Both the position numbers and the translations under genes were made by a program. A stretch of 64,000 nt of DNA from G958295935 sp965224235 (lineage in GTDB: Bacteria; Chloroflexota; Dehalococcoidia; Lucifugimonadales; Lucifugimonadaceae). The notes beneath the pieces were generated by a model, which ran no database searches, was not told the DNA's origin, and saw only the letters and a list, made by a program, of their open reading frames with translations. The stretch lies in assembly GCA_965224235.1 (NCBI GenBank), contig CBDCYP010000002.1, positions 2,139,762-2,203,761 on the forward strand, written 5' to 3'. Of the stretch, positions 25,365 to 35,657 are shown in pieces. Position 1 is the stretch's first letter. Every line of letters begins with the position of its first letter.

Positions 25365-26877
25365 TTATTCTATCATCTGGGCCGGTCGCGCCGAGGGGTT
25401 GAGGTTGACCTTGTCGAACATCGCCACGACCTCATGGGACGGCTTGGGTGAGATCAGTGTGGCGAGGATGGCGGCCGGCGCACCTATCGCAAACCCCGGC
25501 GTGGCAGGGTGAATGTCCACATCCCCCATGGGCCACCGTGGAATGTGCACCAAACGGACGCTGCCGCCGTGCCGACGACCATCGCCGTCAGCGCTCCCCA
25601 GAAGTTAAACCTTCGCCAGAACAACGCCAATATCGTGAGAGGGCCGAACGCCGCGCCCATTCCTCCCCAAGCGTAGCTGACCAGATTCAGCACCGAGTCA
25701 GGGTGGTTGATCGAAAGGGCGGCGGCGATGACTCCGATCAGCAACAGTAGAAGACGGCCGAGCCAAACCCTGGCGGCGGCGCCTACGGTCTGAGCGAGGC
25801 GCTTAATGAATGGCATGTCGTCGGTGGCTACGGCAGAAGCCAGGAGCAACTGGGAGTCTGCGGCGCTCATCACCGCCGCGATGAGAGCGGTCAACAGAAG
25901 GCCAGTCACCACAGGGTAGAAGAAGACCTCAGAAGTAACAACGTATAGACGCTCTGGGTCGGCTACTGAACCCATCAATCCCATCTCGGCCAGGGCGGGA
26001 CCTGCGACCAACCCCAACAGTACAGCGAGGCCATACATAAGGAACATCCACGCTACGGAGATGTTTCGGCTCGCAGGAATAGAGTCTTCGCCGTCTATGG
26101 CCATGAACCTTTGCAGTATGCGTTGAGCGCCGAACGCGCCGGGCCCCCATCCGAGGGCCGTGGCCAGTACAACTACGCCAATGGGTTCGTTGTGGTGCCG
26201 GTGAACGGATTCATGAATCCCGGAGTCGCCGATCCGGCTTCGAACGGGGCGCTTGTGGCCAGGATCAACGTCAATGGGAGAATCACCAGACCGGCGAGCA
26301 TGATGATGGCCTGAAAGGTATCGGTTCGTGAGACTGCGAGGAAGCCGCCTATGAATGTGTACGAGGCGACCGCGACGAGCGTTACCAGGGCGCCGAGGGT
26401 CTCGTCGAGGCCGAATACGGTCCCCAGCAACTTGGCGCCGGCGACGAGGCCGGAGCTGACGTAGAAGATGACGAAAAAGACGGTGATGAATGAGGCCACG
26501 GTCCTGAGGACTCCAGTCGTGTCCCCGAAGCGCCTTTCGTAGAAGTCCGGGAGCGTGAGGGCGTCACCCGCCACTATGGTGTAACGGCGCAGCCTCTTTG
26601 CGATGACTTTCCAGTTGATCCAAATGAACACCAAAATAGATAACAGTGTCCATCCCACCACTGTTCCATTTGTGAAGGCGAGGGCTGGGAGCGCCAGGAA
26701 TGTCCAGCCGCTGGTGGTGGATGACCCCACGCTCATCGCGGATGTAAAAAGGCCCAGACGCCGACCCGCCAGAACGTAGTCGGACATGGTCCGAACGGGC
26801 CGGACGCGGATGACGGCGATGCCGAGGAGGGCGGCGAAGTATGCTGCGAAAACGGCGAGGATCCACCAGTCGATCAT
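25365..26877 (-). pseudogene. Sodium:solute symporter (PutP-like), two frameshifts
   Basis: Three collinear segments in three different frames (26877-26173, 26104-25484 and 25553-25365) together give an SSS-family transporter of normal length. Segment 1 begins MIDWWILAVFAAYFAAL and contains DYVLAGRRLG, the GSSTTSGWTFLALPALAF region and ALTLPDFYERRFGD, diagnostic of Na+/proline symporters. Segment 2 contains the AVMSAADSQLLLASA motif. Segment 3 holds the terminal PATPGFAIGAPAAIL. The shifts lie near 26150 and 25530. It may be a pseudogene, or the shifts may be assembly errors; either way no full product is encoded here. Confidence 0.75.
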
Positions 26878-27252
26878 GAGTGGATGACAATCCCGTGGAG
26901 TGGCCGCCCTTCGTGTGTGCCGCGGGTGTCAGGCATCCGGTTCGGCGCCGGTTTGGGCCGCATAATAACCGCTCATATCAATCTTTTGTACCGAATTGGC
27001 AAGCATGACAATTGGGCTGGGATGATGTGGTACGACACCGTGTGAGGGTACTGAGCCAGCGATCAGCCGTCTAGCAACCGGCGCGTCGGAATGAGCCGTA
27101 GTCGGCATCGAGATTGCCGCCACCTTCCGCCAGGTGGAGAGCAGGAGACGCCTGGAAGTGAAGCCGTTTTCGACGACGGCGAGGTCGCGCCGTGGTGAAT
27201 CGATCTGCCTCTGTCTCAGTGCGCGTAAGGTGCGTCCGTACCAGGCGTGATT

Positions 27253-27537
27253 TCACCAGAGCCGGATGGCAAGGTATCCGGCGATGACCACGAAAAACGC
27301 GTTTATCGGCACCCACCAGATGCGCCGGATCGCGTCTTCCGCTTCAAGGCGCACGAGGCTGCTGATGAATATGCGGAGGAACACGACTGCCACGAATACA
27401 GATACATAGAACGCAACAGTGGACAAGACCGCGCCGGCGGGGCCGGCGTCGGAGGTTGTGGCCTCCATTTTGAGCCGGTATGTCACGGCCGGCGCCAAAG
27501 GAAATCCTACTGCCATCATCCAGCTGAGCGTACCCAA
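27253..27537 (-). CDS. Small membrane protein upstream of the symporter
   Basis: A 94-residue protein with three hydrophobic stretches: residues 4-20, about 35-58 and 75-94. The polar loop between the last two contains RLEAEDAIRRIWW. I do not recognise the family. It is in the same direction as the broken symporter, about 375 bp ahead of it, and might once have been co-transcribed with it. Confidence 0.5.
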   Translation of the reverse strand: MGTLSWMMAVGFPLAPAVTYRLKMEATTSDAGPAGAVLSTVAFYVSVFVAVVFLRIFISSLVRLEAEDAIRRIWWVPINAFFVVIAGYLAIRLW

Positions 27538-27749
27538 ATGGCGCCAGCATTTACTTGATCGTTGTAGACCGGGTTAGCGACGCAATGAACGAGCATCGCA
27601 AGCGATGCCGCGCCCAAGACGGCTGCCGGAATACGGACAAACATGACATCGAACCTCGTTGAGACGACCAGAACTGCGCAGAGGTTATCTCATGGCCTGC
27701 CGGATTTAACACAAGCGCGACTTGCCGGTCGCACGCATGGTGGCTTCTT

Positions 27750-27908
27750 AGAGGGTGTCCAAGAAGGCGCCGTTGGACCGGACTGCAAACGTTCGTCATC
27801 GTAAGTGGATCCAAATATTTAATGTCTGCAAAGCTGGACGCCCCATCCCTCGATCCCAGACCCTTCGACTTCGCTCAAGGTGACAGTGGGACTTATAGGG
27901 CACCCTCT
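27750..27908. repeat. Intergenic repeat with AGAGGGTG inverted ends
   Basis: Bounded by AGAGGGTG and its complement CACCCTCT. It contains the GACCCTTCGACTTCGCTC motif. The inner ~100 bp is similar to 42605-42712, and a further end of the same family is seen at 62549-62566. It encodes nothing. Confidence 0.55.
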
Positions 27909-28218
27909 TTGCGACTGGCGGCCAGGTCGGCGGCCTCTGCGATGCTTCCGTGGGAGAGGCCTCGTGCAGTCGATTTCCGACAGGTTCGGGTTACGGTCAA
28001 CCCCTATGCGGCTGGGGGTAGAGTGTTGTCTAGAACCGCGGGGACACTGTTCTTGTCGCAGTTTTTGGCCGACCTGAAAGCCATCATTGTCTTGAGATTT
28101 GCTGCACGTTTGCACGAATTTCGATAAAATTTTGACATCCCAAGTCAAATCCATTTGGGCGATGTGTATCGGGGCCACGCGTGGATATAATGCGCGAATC
28201 AGCCCTTGGAGATGTTAA

Positions 28219-29442
28219 ATGGCCGACCGTTCTGCCCAAAAAATTTTGTGCGTCCTTTATGAGGACCCCCTGACGGGGTTTCCTCTGGACTACGCCAGGG
28301 ACGGTGTCCCCACCCTGGCCCAGTATCCCGACGGCCAGTCGTTGCCGTCACCGGATTCCCTCGGCTTTACGCCCGGGCAACTGCTGGGGTCGGTTTCCGG
28401 AGGGCTCGGCCTGAGAGAATTCCTCGAAGAACAGGGACACCAATTCGTGGTGACGTCGGACAAGGACGGGCCGGATTCGGTATTTGAATCTGAGTTGCCC
28501 GACGCTGATGTGGTCATCTCCCAGCCTTTCTGGCCCGGATACCTCACGGCGGAACGGATATCGAAGGCGCCCAACCTGAAGATGGCCATCACCGCGGGCA
28601 TCGGTTCGGACCACGTTGACCTTCAGGCCGCTATCAATCGCAACGTCACCGTTTGCGAGGTTACGTGGTGCAACAGCATCAGCGTGGCAGAACACGCCGT
28701 CATGCAGATGCTCGCGTTGGTCAGGGACTACATCCCTCAGTACGGGTGGGTTGTAAAAGGGGGTTGGAACATCGCCGACGCCGTCTCCAGGTCCTACGAT
28801 ATCGAGGGCATGAATGTTGGGGTCGTAGCGGCGGGAAGAATTGGCCTGGCAGTCCTCAGACGCATGAAGCCCTTCGACGTCCAGCTCCACTACACAGACA
28901 GACACAGGCTCTCCCCCGAAATGGAGCAGGAGCTTAACGCCACCTTCCACGAAACCGTCGAGTCCCTGGTCAGCGTCTGCGACGTGGTCAGCATCCACTG
29001 CCCGCTCCACCCGGAGACGGAGCACATGTTCGATGACGCTCTGATAAGCAAGATGAAACGAGGGTCTTATATTGTCAACACCGCCCGCGGCAAGATCTGC
29101 GATCGCGACGCCATTGTCAGGGCGCTGGAGAGCGGCCAGTTGGCAGGGTATGCGGGGGACGTATGGTTCCCTCAACCTGCGCCGAACGACCATCCCTGGA
29201 GGGGCATGCCCAACCACGCGATGACTCCCCACACTTCGGGAACATCCCTGTCGGCCCAGGCACGTTACGCGGCCGGGGTACGGGAGATCCTGGAATGCTG
29301 GTTCGACGGACGGCCTATACGGGACGAATACCTGATCGTGCAGGGAGGCGCGCTTGCAGGCACAGGCGCTCACTCATACAGCGAAGGCGACGCCACAGGC
29401 GGCTCAGGAGAGGCGGCCAAGTTTATTACTGCGGGGGCGTAG
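28219..29442 (+). CDS. fdh: NAD-dependent formate dehydrogenase
   Basis: A 407-residue D-2-hydroxyacid dehydrogenase-fold enzyme that oxidises formate to CO2 with NAD+ in the cytoplasm. Length and sequence match the Pseudomonas-type soluble FDH. The diagnostic segments are TVCEVTWCNSISVAEHAVMQ (substrate Asn), GMNVGVVAAGRIGLAVLRR (NAD loop), NTARGKICDRDAI (catalytic Arg), GDVWFPQPAP (Gln) and MTPHTSGTSLSAQARYAAG (catalytic His). The C-terminal GRPIRDEYLIVQGG and GTGAHSYSEG are typical of bacterial FDH. A short Ser/Gly/Ala tail is added at the end. It is preceded by a 680-bp repeat-bearing gap and followed by a hairpin terminator, so it is likely monocistronic. It may supply NADH from formate or formyl-CoA. 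Confidence 0.95.
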   Translation: MADRSAQKILCVLYEDPLTGFPLDYARDGVPTLAQYPDGQSLPSPDSLGFTPGQLLGSVSGGLGLREFLEEQGHQFVVTSDKDGPDSVFESELPDADVVISQPFWPGYLTAERISKAPNLKMAITAGIGSDHVDLQAAINRNVTVCEVTWCNSISVAEHAVMQMLALVRDYIPQYGWVVKGGWNIADAVSRSYDIEGMNVGVVAAGRIGLAVLRRMKPFDVQLHYTDRHRLSPEMEQELNATFHETVESLVSVCDVVSIHCPLHPETEHMFDDALISKMKRGSYIVNTARGKICDRDAIVRALESGQLAGYAGDVWFPQPAPNDHPWRGMPNHAMTPHTSGTSLSAQARYAAGVREILECWFDGRPIRDEYLIVQGGALAGTGAHSYSEGDATGGSGEAAKFITAGA

Positions 29443-29625
29443 GCGGGCGATGTGGCGGCTACGGTTGTGTGGTTGACTGCGAGTGCGCGGGAGGAACCCC
29501 ACGCCGCAGATGGCAGGTGCGCGTCGAAAGTTGTCAGTAGCGCTGAAATTTAGGTCGGAGCATTTGGGACTGGCCGGTTTACGCCGCGTCCCTTTTGTCC
29601 AGGGCTCAGTCTGCCGCGTCCTAAC

Positions 29626-29657
29626 ACGGCCCCTACCGATTCCTCGGAAGGGGCCGT
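29626..29657 (+). terminator. Hairpin terminator after formate dehydrogenase
   Basis: Stem ACGGCCCCT/AGGGGCCGT with a 14-nt loop, followed after a few bases by TCTTTC. It lies between convergent genes and could serve both strands. Confidence 0.5.
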
Positions 29658-29758
29658 ACGGATCTTTCTGAAACCACTACGTGCATTTGTGGGTCAGAGT
29701 CTTGAGGCAATTACTTGCCGTCCACGAGCGCCTGTCCCAAGGCCTGCGCAAACTGCCC

Positions 29759-31144
29759 CTAAGGCGTGAACCGTTCGCACATTTTCTCCAAGGCCTCAAT
29801 GCGAGTGGCTCTCTCTTGGTCATCCTCAATTTCTTCACCATATAAAAGATTAAACACGGCTGCACGGTTTAGAATCCCGGCACGTCCAGCCAAAATCTTG
29901 ATATACCCTTCGTGGATACGGTCCATCGCCTCATCTATGTTGACGACTGGATACAAGCGGACATGTTTGTCCACGGGTATCGCGATTGTGTGTCCAGCCG
30001 TCGCGTCTTTTACGAGATTGAAGCAGTTTGCGAAGTTCAGTGAATAAAGCAGCTTCTCTATCATCTCTGTCGATACATGGTGATTATTCATCTTGGCATA
30101 GTCGAACAGAATCTCCCGCATCTGGTGAATGGACAGCCCTGCATCGCCACTCTCATTGAGCTTAACCCATATCAGTTCCACATACTGTTTGCGAAGGTGC
30201 CACGGCAGCAGTGGAATCCGCTGGTCTTGCAGTATCGTTCGATAACTGACGGTCATAGCAGGGATACTGGAACGTTCGAGCTCTCCATCAGCCGATTCAG
30301 TGGTTCGAACCACCGGGACGTACGTTGCTGAAACAGTGTCCAACCTGAAGTCGGAGCCCGGGACCTCAATGAGACGTACATAGCCCAATTCGTGCGCCCC
30401 CCAAGCCAGCTCCTTGAACGTAGTGTTGTAACGGTCTAAGTCGAATCCCGCGGCCATATGTTTCATCATTTCGTGGACGGAAGCGCCCGTGGCAACGCGA
30501 TTCCCCCGATGTATCTCCTCGACCGCCCTTCGTATCAACGAATACACTTCAACTCTGTCGGCGGCAGACGCGGGATCTTCAATTTCATCCGGCGCAGGTG
30601 GAACAAGATCGTCGTAGAATACGAACGCATCACATGCCTCATTTAAGACCCGACTAACGCCAGCAGCAACGCCGATGCCGATCACAAAGATACCGTACCT
30701 CTTGAGTTTTTGAACCAGGGGTACGTAGTCTCGGTCTCCGCCAACAATCACGACGATGTCTGGACGAACCGGAGAGAATATCATCTCCATCGCGTCCACC
30801 GTGAGTTGGATGTCGGCAGTGTTCTTGTGTTCCTTGCTTGCCGGAGAGGTCATCAGCTGCACAAGTTCGACTGCATTGACCATAAAGTCCCCATGGAACG
30901 GTCTTAGTAGGTTTGCGGTCCAGTCGGCGTAGGCCTTTGAAGTCATTATCCTACCTTGCTCACGTACTTTGTCGATGATTAGTGACAGCCGGAACGGCAG
31001 CCCTGAATTTTGAGCCAAGATGAGTACGTTGTCTACGTCGATGAAAAGTGCGACACTATTGTGATGGTTTATGACCCGTATGGTGTCTGTTGTCATCTTG
31101 ATGGTTCCTTCCTTGTTGTTTTCGGTGTGGTTTGTTGTAGTCAA
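29759..31144 (-). CDS. NYN-domain (PIN-like) protein with LOTUS-like C-terminus
   Basis: About 461 residues. The N-terminal NYN domain shows ALFIDVDNVLILA near residue 31, LTVDAMEMIF, then IVVIVGGDRDYVPLVQKLKRYG; these Asp residues form the PIN-like nuclease site. Two later helical modules (about 210-290, containing GNRVATGASVHEMMKHM, and about 315-410, containing STEMIEKLLYSLNFANCF) resemble OST-HTH/LOTUS RNA-binding domains. An RNase or RNA-binding regulator is likely. The TTG at 31144 has AGGAGC upstream. ATG 31096 (MTTDTIRVIN), with AAGGAAGG upstream, is an equally good start. The region before it is AT-rich and has a small leader-like ORF. Confidence 0.75.
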   Translation of the reverse strand: MTTTNHTENNKEGTIKMTTDTIRVINHHNSVALFIDVDNVLILAQNSGLPFRLSLIIDKVREQGRIMTSKAYADWTANLLRPFHGDFMVNAVELVQLMTSPASKEHKNTADIQLTVDAMEMIFSPVRPDIVVIVGGDRDYVPLVQKLKRYGIFVIGIGVAAGVSRVLNEACDAFVFYDDLVPPAPDEIEDPASAADRVEVYSLIRRAVEEIHRGNRVATGASVHEMMKHMAAGFDLDRYNTTFKELAWGAHELGYVRLIEVPGSDFRLDTVSATYVPVVRTTESADGELERSSIPAMTVSYRTILQDQRIPLLPWHLRKQYVELIWVKLNESGDAGLSIHQMREILFDYAKMNNHHVSTEMIEKLLYSLNFANCFNLVKDATAGHTIAIPVDKHVRLYPVVNIDEAMDRIHEGYIKILAGRAGILNRAAVFNLLYGEEIEDDQERATRIEALEKMCERFTP

Positions 31145-31197
31145 GGTATTGCTCCTGTGTGAACTACGCGGATAATTCGTCGTGTCGAAGAAGTATG

Positions 31198-31224
31198 TTA
31201 ATCAGTCGAACTAGTGTTGTTCAT
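31198..31224 (-). CDS. Possible leader peptide MNNTSSTD upstream of the NYN gene
   Basis: An eight-codon ORF preceded by a strong AAGGAGG ribosome site, ending about 54 bp before the NYN gene's first possible start. It may be a translated leader that affects expression, or chance. Confidence 0.25.
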   Translation of the reverse strand: MNNTSSTD

Positions 31225-31741
31225 GTTGCCTCGCCTCCTTTCTTATAGTCAAGTGCCGGTGCGACTATGTGTTATGTGTCGGCGCCAGGCGCTTGCCCGG
31301 TCTATTGGCCCTGTCCAACGAGCTGCCATGAGCCGCCATTGGGCCAGGGCTTCGTCACCGGCTACTCCAAGCTTACTGCACAATGCCGGGAGTGAAAGCG
31401 TGAGTTGGGGAATTGCTATGAATTGCAGTTGTTGTAAAAAATTAAAATCATTAAGGTTCTGACAATCAATAAATCATATCGAAATGAAAAAAATGCCGTT
31501 CGTAAACACGATCTCAGAATACTTGACAATGAATGATATTTGCCGGAAATGCTAAAAGAAAAGTGGTTCCAACCGGATGCAAAGTAAAAATTCCGAAAAA
31601 TTCTTTGCAATTGATTGCCGACAGCACTTGACGGCTACAGACGCGGGCATCCGCCGGGAGGCGCGATGTCGAGCCAAGTGGCAAGAGAATGTCGTGGCGC
31701 CAACAACTCCCCGGCCCGACCTAGCCCCTACCCGGGGCCGG
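31225..31741. other. AT-rich intergenic region
   Basis: No gene is recognised. Positions 31410-31600 are much richer in A and T than the surrounding DNA, suggesting promoters or a foreign insertion point between the NYN gene and the sulfatase. Confidence 0.4.
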
Positions 31742-33244
31742 TTACACGGGGGGCAGGGGCATTGTGTCGCGGGTTTGGAATTGCCAGTTGCGGATGCGGC
31801 CGGCGAGGAGGCGGACCCTGTCGCGATAGGACGGGTTGTCGAACAGGTTGACCTGCTCCCAGGGGTCGTTCGTCATGTCGAACAGTTCGCACTGATCGCC
31901 GGGCGACAGACTGAGCTTCCATCGCTGAACGGTCCCGTCGGGCAAGCGTTCGCCCGAAACGATCGTCCGCCACGGGACGCCTGCCATCACGTGAACGTCG
32001 TGGTCGCCGAGGCTGACAGTTGGCGGCTCGCCGTGCCACTGCATAAAGACGTCGTCTTCTTCCAGAGTCGTTTCACCGCGCAACGCGGGCGCGCGTGAGG
32101 CGCCCTGTAGATGCGGCGGCGGCTCTTGACCCAGCAGGTCGAGGATGGTGGGTGTCAGATCGACATGGCCGAACTGGCCGGGCAGGCGTTGCTCTTCTTG
32201 TGTAATCCACGGGACGTGGAATATGAGCGGCACCCTCGCCACCTCATCGTAAAACGCCCGTTTGCCCAGCATGCCGCGGTCTCCGAGGGAGTCGCCGTGG
32301 TCGGTCGTGAACACGATCATGGTGTCTTCGGCCTGGCCCGTCTCATCGAGGGCCCGCATGATCTTGCCGACGCCGCGGTCCATGACTGTCACATTGCCGT
32401 AGTAGCGGGCGCGCAGGGCTCGCCAGTCGCTTTCCGACTGAAGCTGCCGGCCCTCCGCGTCGCCGTCGAGATAGTAGTTGGCCCGCAACCGGCTGAACAG
32501 CGAGAAATCCCCGGCCGGCTTTTTCAGGAAGTTCGGTCCGACCGGCAGTTCATCGGGGTTGTAGAGATTGTTCAGCGGCCCGTTGTAAGGCGGGTGCGGC
32601 TCGAACATCATCACGTACAGGATGAAGGGGCGGTCCGCGTCCTGTTGTTCGCGAATGAATTCGGCGGCGTTGTCACCGAGGAAGGTGGCCATGGCGTCTT
32701 CTTCAGGGAGGAAGCCGCGTTGGCGCTGAGTGAACGACTTGTGGCCCTCGAAGTCGCCTTCGGGGGTGTGTCCCTTCGACTCCAGGAACTTGAAGTAGTC
32801 CGATTTTCTGAAACGGTGCTCCTTGTGGTGGTAGTTCGGGTAGTCGCTATCGTGAGCATCCTCGACCGACAGCCATCGCTCGAAGCCGTGCTGTGCCGAC
32901 AGGTCGTCGCCCAAGTGCCACTTGCCGAAGTAGGCGCAAAGGTAGTCGTCGGAGATCATCTCGGCGATGGTTTGAACGTCCGGCGTCAGGTTGCTGTTGG
33001 CACGGTGCGGGTTAGAGTTCTTGATCACGCCGGCCGAGTGCGGGTAGAGGCCGGTCATGATGCTGGCTCGGGCAGGGGAGCAGACGGGTTGGGTAATGTA
33101 CGCGTTTTCGAAGACAAAGCTGCGTGAAGACAGATCGTTGAGGTTCGGCGTCTCGATCCAGTCGTTGCCGTAAGCGGCCATGGTGTCGGTGCGCTGCTGG
33201 TCCGTGCAGATAAAGACGAGGTTTCGACGTTCAGCCATGGACAT
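31742..33244 (-). CDS. Sulfatase (Cys-type, alkaline phosphatase superfamily)
   Basis: A 500-residue sulfatase. The N-terminus has LVFICTDQQRTDTMAAYG with metal-binding Asp. The signature CSPARASIMTGLYPH (Cys near residue 55) is the CxPxR site whose Cys is oxidised to formylglycine. FGKWHLGDD and TTDHGDSLGDRGMLGKRAFYDE supply further metal and substrate residues. Such enzymes remove sulfate from carbohydrates or choline sulfate-like esters. There is no signal peptide, so it is probably cytoplasmic and acts on imported substrates. An anaerobic or FGE-type maturase would be needed and is not in this window. It is divergent from the ABC transporter operon that begins 350 bp away. Confidence 0.92.
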   Translation of the reverse strand: MSMAERRNLVFICTDQQRTDTMAAYGNDWIETPNLNDLSSRSFVFENAYITQPVCSPARASIMTGLYPHSAGVIKNSNPHRANSNLTPDVQTIAEMISDDYLCAYFGKWHLGDDLSAQHGFERWLSVEDAHDSDYPNYHHKEHRFRKSDYFKFLESKGHTPEGDFEGHKSFTQRQRGFLPEEDAMATFLGDNAAEFIREQQDADRPFILYVMMFEPHPPYNGPLNNLYNPDELPVGPNFLKKPAGDFSLFSRLRANYYLDGDAEGRQLQSESDWRALRARYYGNVTVMDRGVGKIMRALDETGQAEDTMIVFTTDHGDSLGDRGMLGKRAFYDEVARVPLIFHVPWITQEEQRLPGQFGHVDLTPTILDLLGQEPPPHLQGASRAPALRGETTLEEDDVFMQWHGEPPTVSLGDHDVHVMAGVPWRTIVSGERLPDGTVQRWKLSLSPGDQCELFDMTNDPWEQVNLFDNPSYRDRVRLLAGRIRNWQFQTRDTMPLPPV

Positions 33245-33596
33245 AATCCTCAGTTGCCGTGAAGTGGGGACACGGGCTCGACCCTATCGGGAGGATTCAA
33301 CAAAATCAAGCTGAGCCCGGGCCGCCAAAGGCGCCGCTATCGTCCGGTGGCAGAGTCAATTGACTCTTTCAGTGGTGGGTGTTAGGCTGCCGTCGCGCGG
33401 CGGACGTATGTAAAACCTATTCGCAGTGGCCGGGAATCGCCGAGCGACGCCACCTTGACCCGGCCAGGACCGGACTTTTATGTCCGGCCACCTTATTCGG
33501 GCCTGTTGATCGGGCATCGAATTTCTGCGTCTCGAAAACGCTGGCCCATGACAAGATATGGTGACCACCACCATATCAACTGATCGGAGACCGGTC

Positions 33597-35624
33597 ATGA
33601 TTCCCTTCAATACCCAAGTAACCAGACTGGCGTCAATCGTCGCCGTCTTAATAATTTCCGGAGTGATTGCGTTTGCGATTGCCTGTGGCGGAGATACAGA
33701 GACGATCGTTGAGACGGTTGTCGTCGAAAAGATAGTCGAAGGCAAGACGATCACTGAGGTTCAGACGGTTGTCGTCGAAAAGATAGTCGAAGGCAAGACG
33801 ATCACTGAGGTCCAGACGGTTGTCGTCGAGAAGATGGTCGAAGGCAAGACAGTCACCGAGGTTCAGACGGTTGTCGTCGAGAAGATGGTCGAAGGCAAGA
33901 CAGTCACCGAGGTTCAGACGGTTGTCGTCGAAACGATAGTTGAAAAATTGGTGATTGCGACTGCGACGCCGCGGCCTGACGACGCCATGGAGGCGCCTGT
34001 CGCCGGTGGGGATCTGGTGCTGGGGGTCAACTTGATCCCACCGCCGATCTTCCTTCCGTCATTCATGAACTTCCAGGTCGAGACGATCCAGGCGATGGGT
34101 ATGTTTGAGGGTCTGCTGCAAGCTTCGCATGTTGATCCTCCCTACACTAACCGGGACTACAGCCTGTTCAACGAGGGTATCGCCCAGTCGTGGGAAATAG
34201 CGTCTGATCTCTCCACTCTGACATTCAACCTGCGGCCGGACGCAATGTTCCACAAAGGTTGGGGTAGCGTGACCGCTGAAGATGTTGTGTGGAGCTTCGA
34301 GAGTGTGATGAGTGAGGGCACCCGGTCGACACGCGGACCCCAGATTCGTGAATGGGTCGCCTGGGAATCGACCGAGGACTCGGGTTGGAATGCGGTCGAC
34401 GATCAAACCGTCGTCGTTAACCTGACAAACCTTCTCCCTACTTGGGCTTCAGCAATGAGCAATGTCGGCGGCGGCACACCTGTCATCGTGTCCAAGAAGT
34501 TGTTCGACGAACGCGGCGAGAACTCCGCGTTGACGACATCGGTTGGCACGGGACCGTTGAACGCGATTGAGTGGGTGTCTGACGACCACATTCTTGCCGT
34601 TCCGTTTGAGGAACACTACCGCGTGGTACCGAACGTCAATTCGGTCAGATGGGTCCTTATGCCGGAGCCTTCGACGCAGATTGCAGCGTTCAGGACAGGC
34701 GAGATTCACATGGCGCCCATGGCGCCCAGATTCGCAGTCCCTGCTCTTGACGCCGTGGACAACTCCTGGGCAAGAGAGGTCGGCGCCGGAAACCCGCAGA
34801 CCGTGCTCTTCGCCGGTAACTACTGGGCGGAGACTGACCAGAACGGGGACCCGATCAACTACTCAAGACCCGGGTTCCTTCCTGACGACGATCACCCGTG
34901 GATTGGCGACCCCCGCGACGAACAGTCGATGGAGGAGGCGAGGAAGTACCGCTTGGCTCTTGCCATGGCTGTGGACCGCGAGCAGCTGCTAAAGGATGCG
35001 CAAGGCGGATTCGGCTGGGCCGCGTACACACGAATTGACGTTCACCCGGGGAACCCACTATTCAAGGACGAATGGATCATTCCGTACGATCTTGATTTGG
35101 CCAAACAGTACATAGCTGAGTCGCGAACAGGCGAGTGCGGCAGCTTTACCATGCACATCGCAAACGACCGGGCAATGGACTTCGACGTCGGACAGGCTAT
35201 CGGCCAGTTCTGGCGTGCGCTGGGTTGCGAGGTCCAGTTCGACCAGACCGGCTACCGCACGGCCCGCCCCAAGCTCGTCAACCGCGAAAAGCAGATCCCG
35301 TGGATGCAGACCATAGGCAGAGGGATGCTTCCTGATGCCAGGGTATGTTGCGGCTGGCCGTCGGCTGGGTACAACGAGGGTCTGGAGTGGACCGACGACA
35401 TAATCGACAAGGCACAGTCAAACCTCGATTTGGCCAACACAACATACGAACAAAGAGTTCAGACCAACATCGAGATTCAGGACTGGTTCACCAAGTGGAT
35501 GTTGGTGTCGCCTTACACAGTTCTGCCGACGATTGTGGTCATCAGGCCGGAAGTGGCCTCATGGGAGCCGTACGGCACCAATGGACCGCTGGTCAACAAC
35601 CTGGCCTCCGTTGTGATGAAGTAA
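33597..35624 (+). CDS. Peptide/nickel-type ABC binding lipoprotein with VEK repeats
   Basis: About 675 residues. A signal peptide ends in a lipobox (VIAFAIACGG, Cys near 29), so it is a membrane-anchored lipoprotein. Residues 35-120 contain four 17-residue repeats of the type TVVVEKIVEGKTITEVQ, a probable stalk. The SBP_bac_5 (DppA/OppA) domain follows: SWEIASDLSTLTFNLRPDAMFHKGWG, then TVVVNLTNLLPTW, then RKYRLALAMAVDREQLL. GGAG 7 bp upstream supports ATG 33597 over 33558. It delivers peptides, or another oligomeric solute, to the permeases downstream. A strong terminator separates it from them, which would raise its relative expression. Confidence 0.88.
   Translation: MIPFNTQVTRLASIVAVLIISGVIAFAIACGGDTETIVETVVVEKIVEGKTITEVQTVVVEKIVEGKTITEVQTVVVEKMVEGKTVTEVQTVVVEKMVEGKTVTEVQTVVVETIVEKLVIATATPRPDDAMEAPVAGGDLVLGVNLIPPPIFLPSFMNFQVETIQAMGMFEGLLQASHVDPPYTNRDYSLFNEGIAQSWEIASDLSTLTFNLRPDAMFHKGWGSVTAEDVVWSFESVMSEGTRSTRGPQIREWVAWESTEDSGWNAVDDQTVVVNLTNLLPTWASAMSNVGGGTPVIVSKKLFDERGENSALTTSVGTGPLNAIEWVSDDHILAVPFEEHYRVVPNVNSVRWVLMPEPSTQIAAFRTGEIHMAPMAPRFAVPALDAVDNSWAREVGAGNPQTVLFAGNYWAETDQNGDPINYSRPGFLPDDDHPWIGDPRDEQSMEEARKYRLALAMAVDREQLLKDAQGGFGWAAYTRIDVHPGNPLFKDEWIIPYDLDLAKQYIAESRTGECGSFTMHIANDRAMDFDVGQAIGQFWRALGCEVQFDQTGYRTARPKLVNREKQIPWMQTIGRGMLPDARVCCGWPSAGYNEGLEWTDDIIDKAQSNLDLANTTYEQRVQTNIEIQDWFTKWMLVSPYTVLPTIVVIRPEVASWEPYGTNGPLVNNLASVVMK
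33711..33940 (+). repeat. Tandem 51-bp coding repeat (V/E/K stalk)
   Basis: Four nearly identical 51-bp units encode the stalk of the binding lipoprotein. Related but not identical repeat units occur in the lipoproteins at 46140 and 51599. Confidence 0.8.
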
Positions 35625-35657
35625 CGGCAAACGATATCGTTCGCAGGGCTCTGATGG

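Noticed and set aside
28348..29373. A 341-codon open frame on the minus strand
   Set aside because: Antisense shadow of formate dehydrogenase.
32111..33127. A 338-codon open frame on the plus strand
   Set aside because: Antisense to the well-supported sulfatase; no recognisable motif.
33711..33940. 51-bp repeats that could suggest an array
   Set aside because: They are in-frame protein repeats with no spacers.
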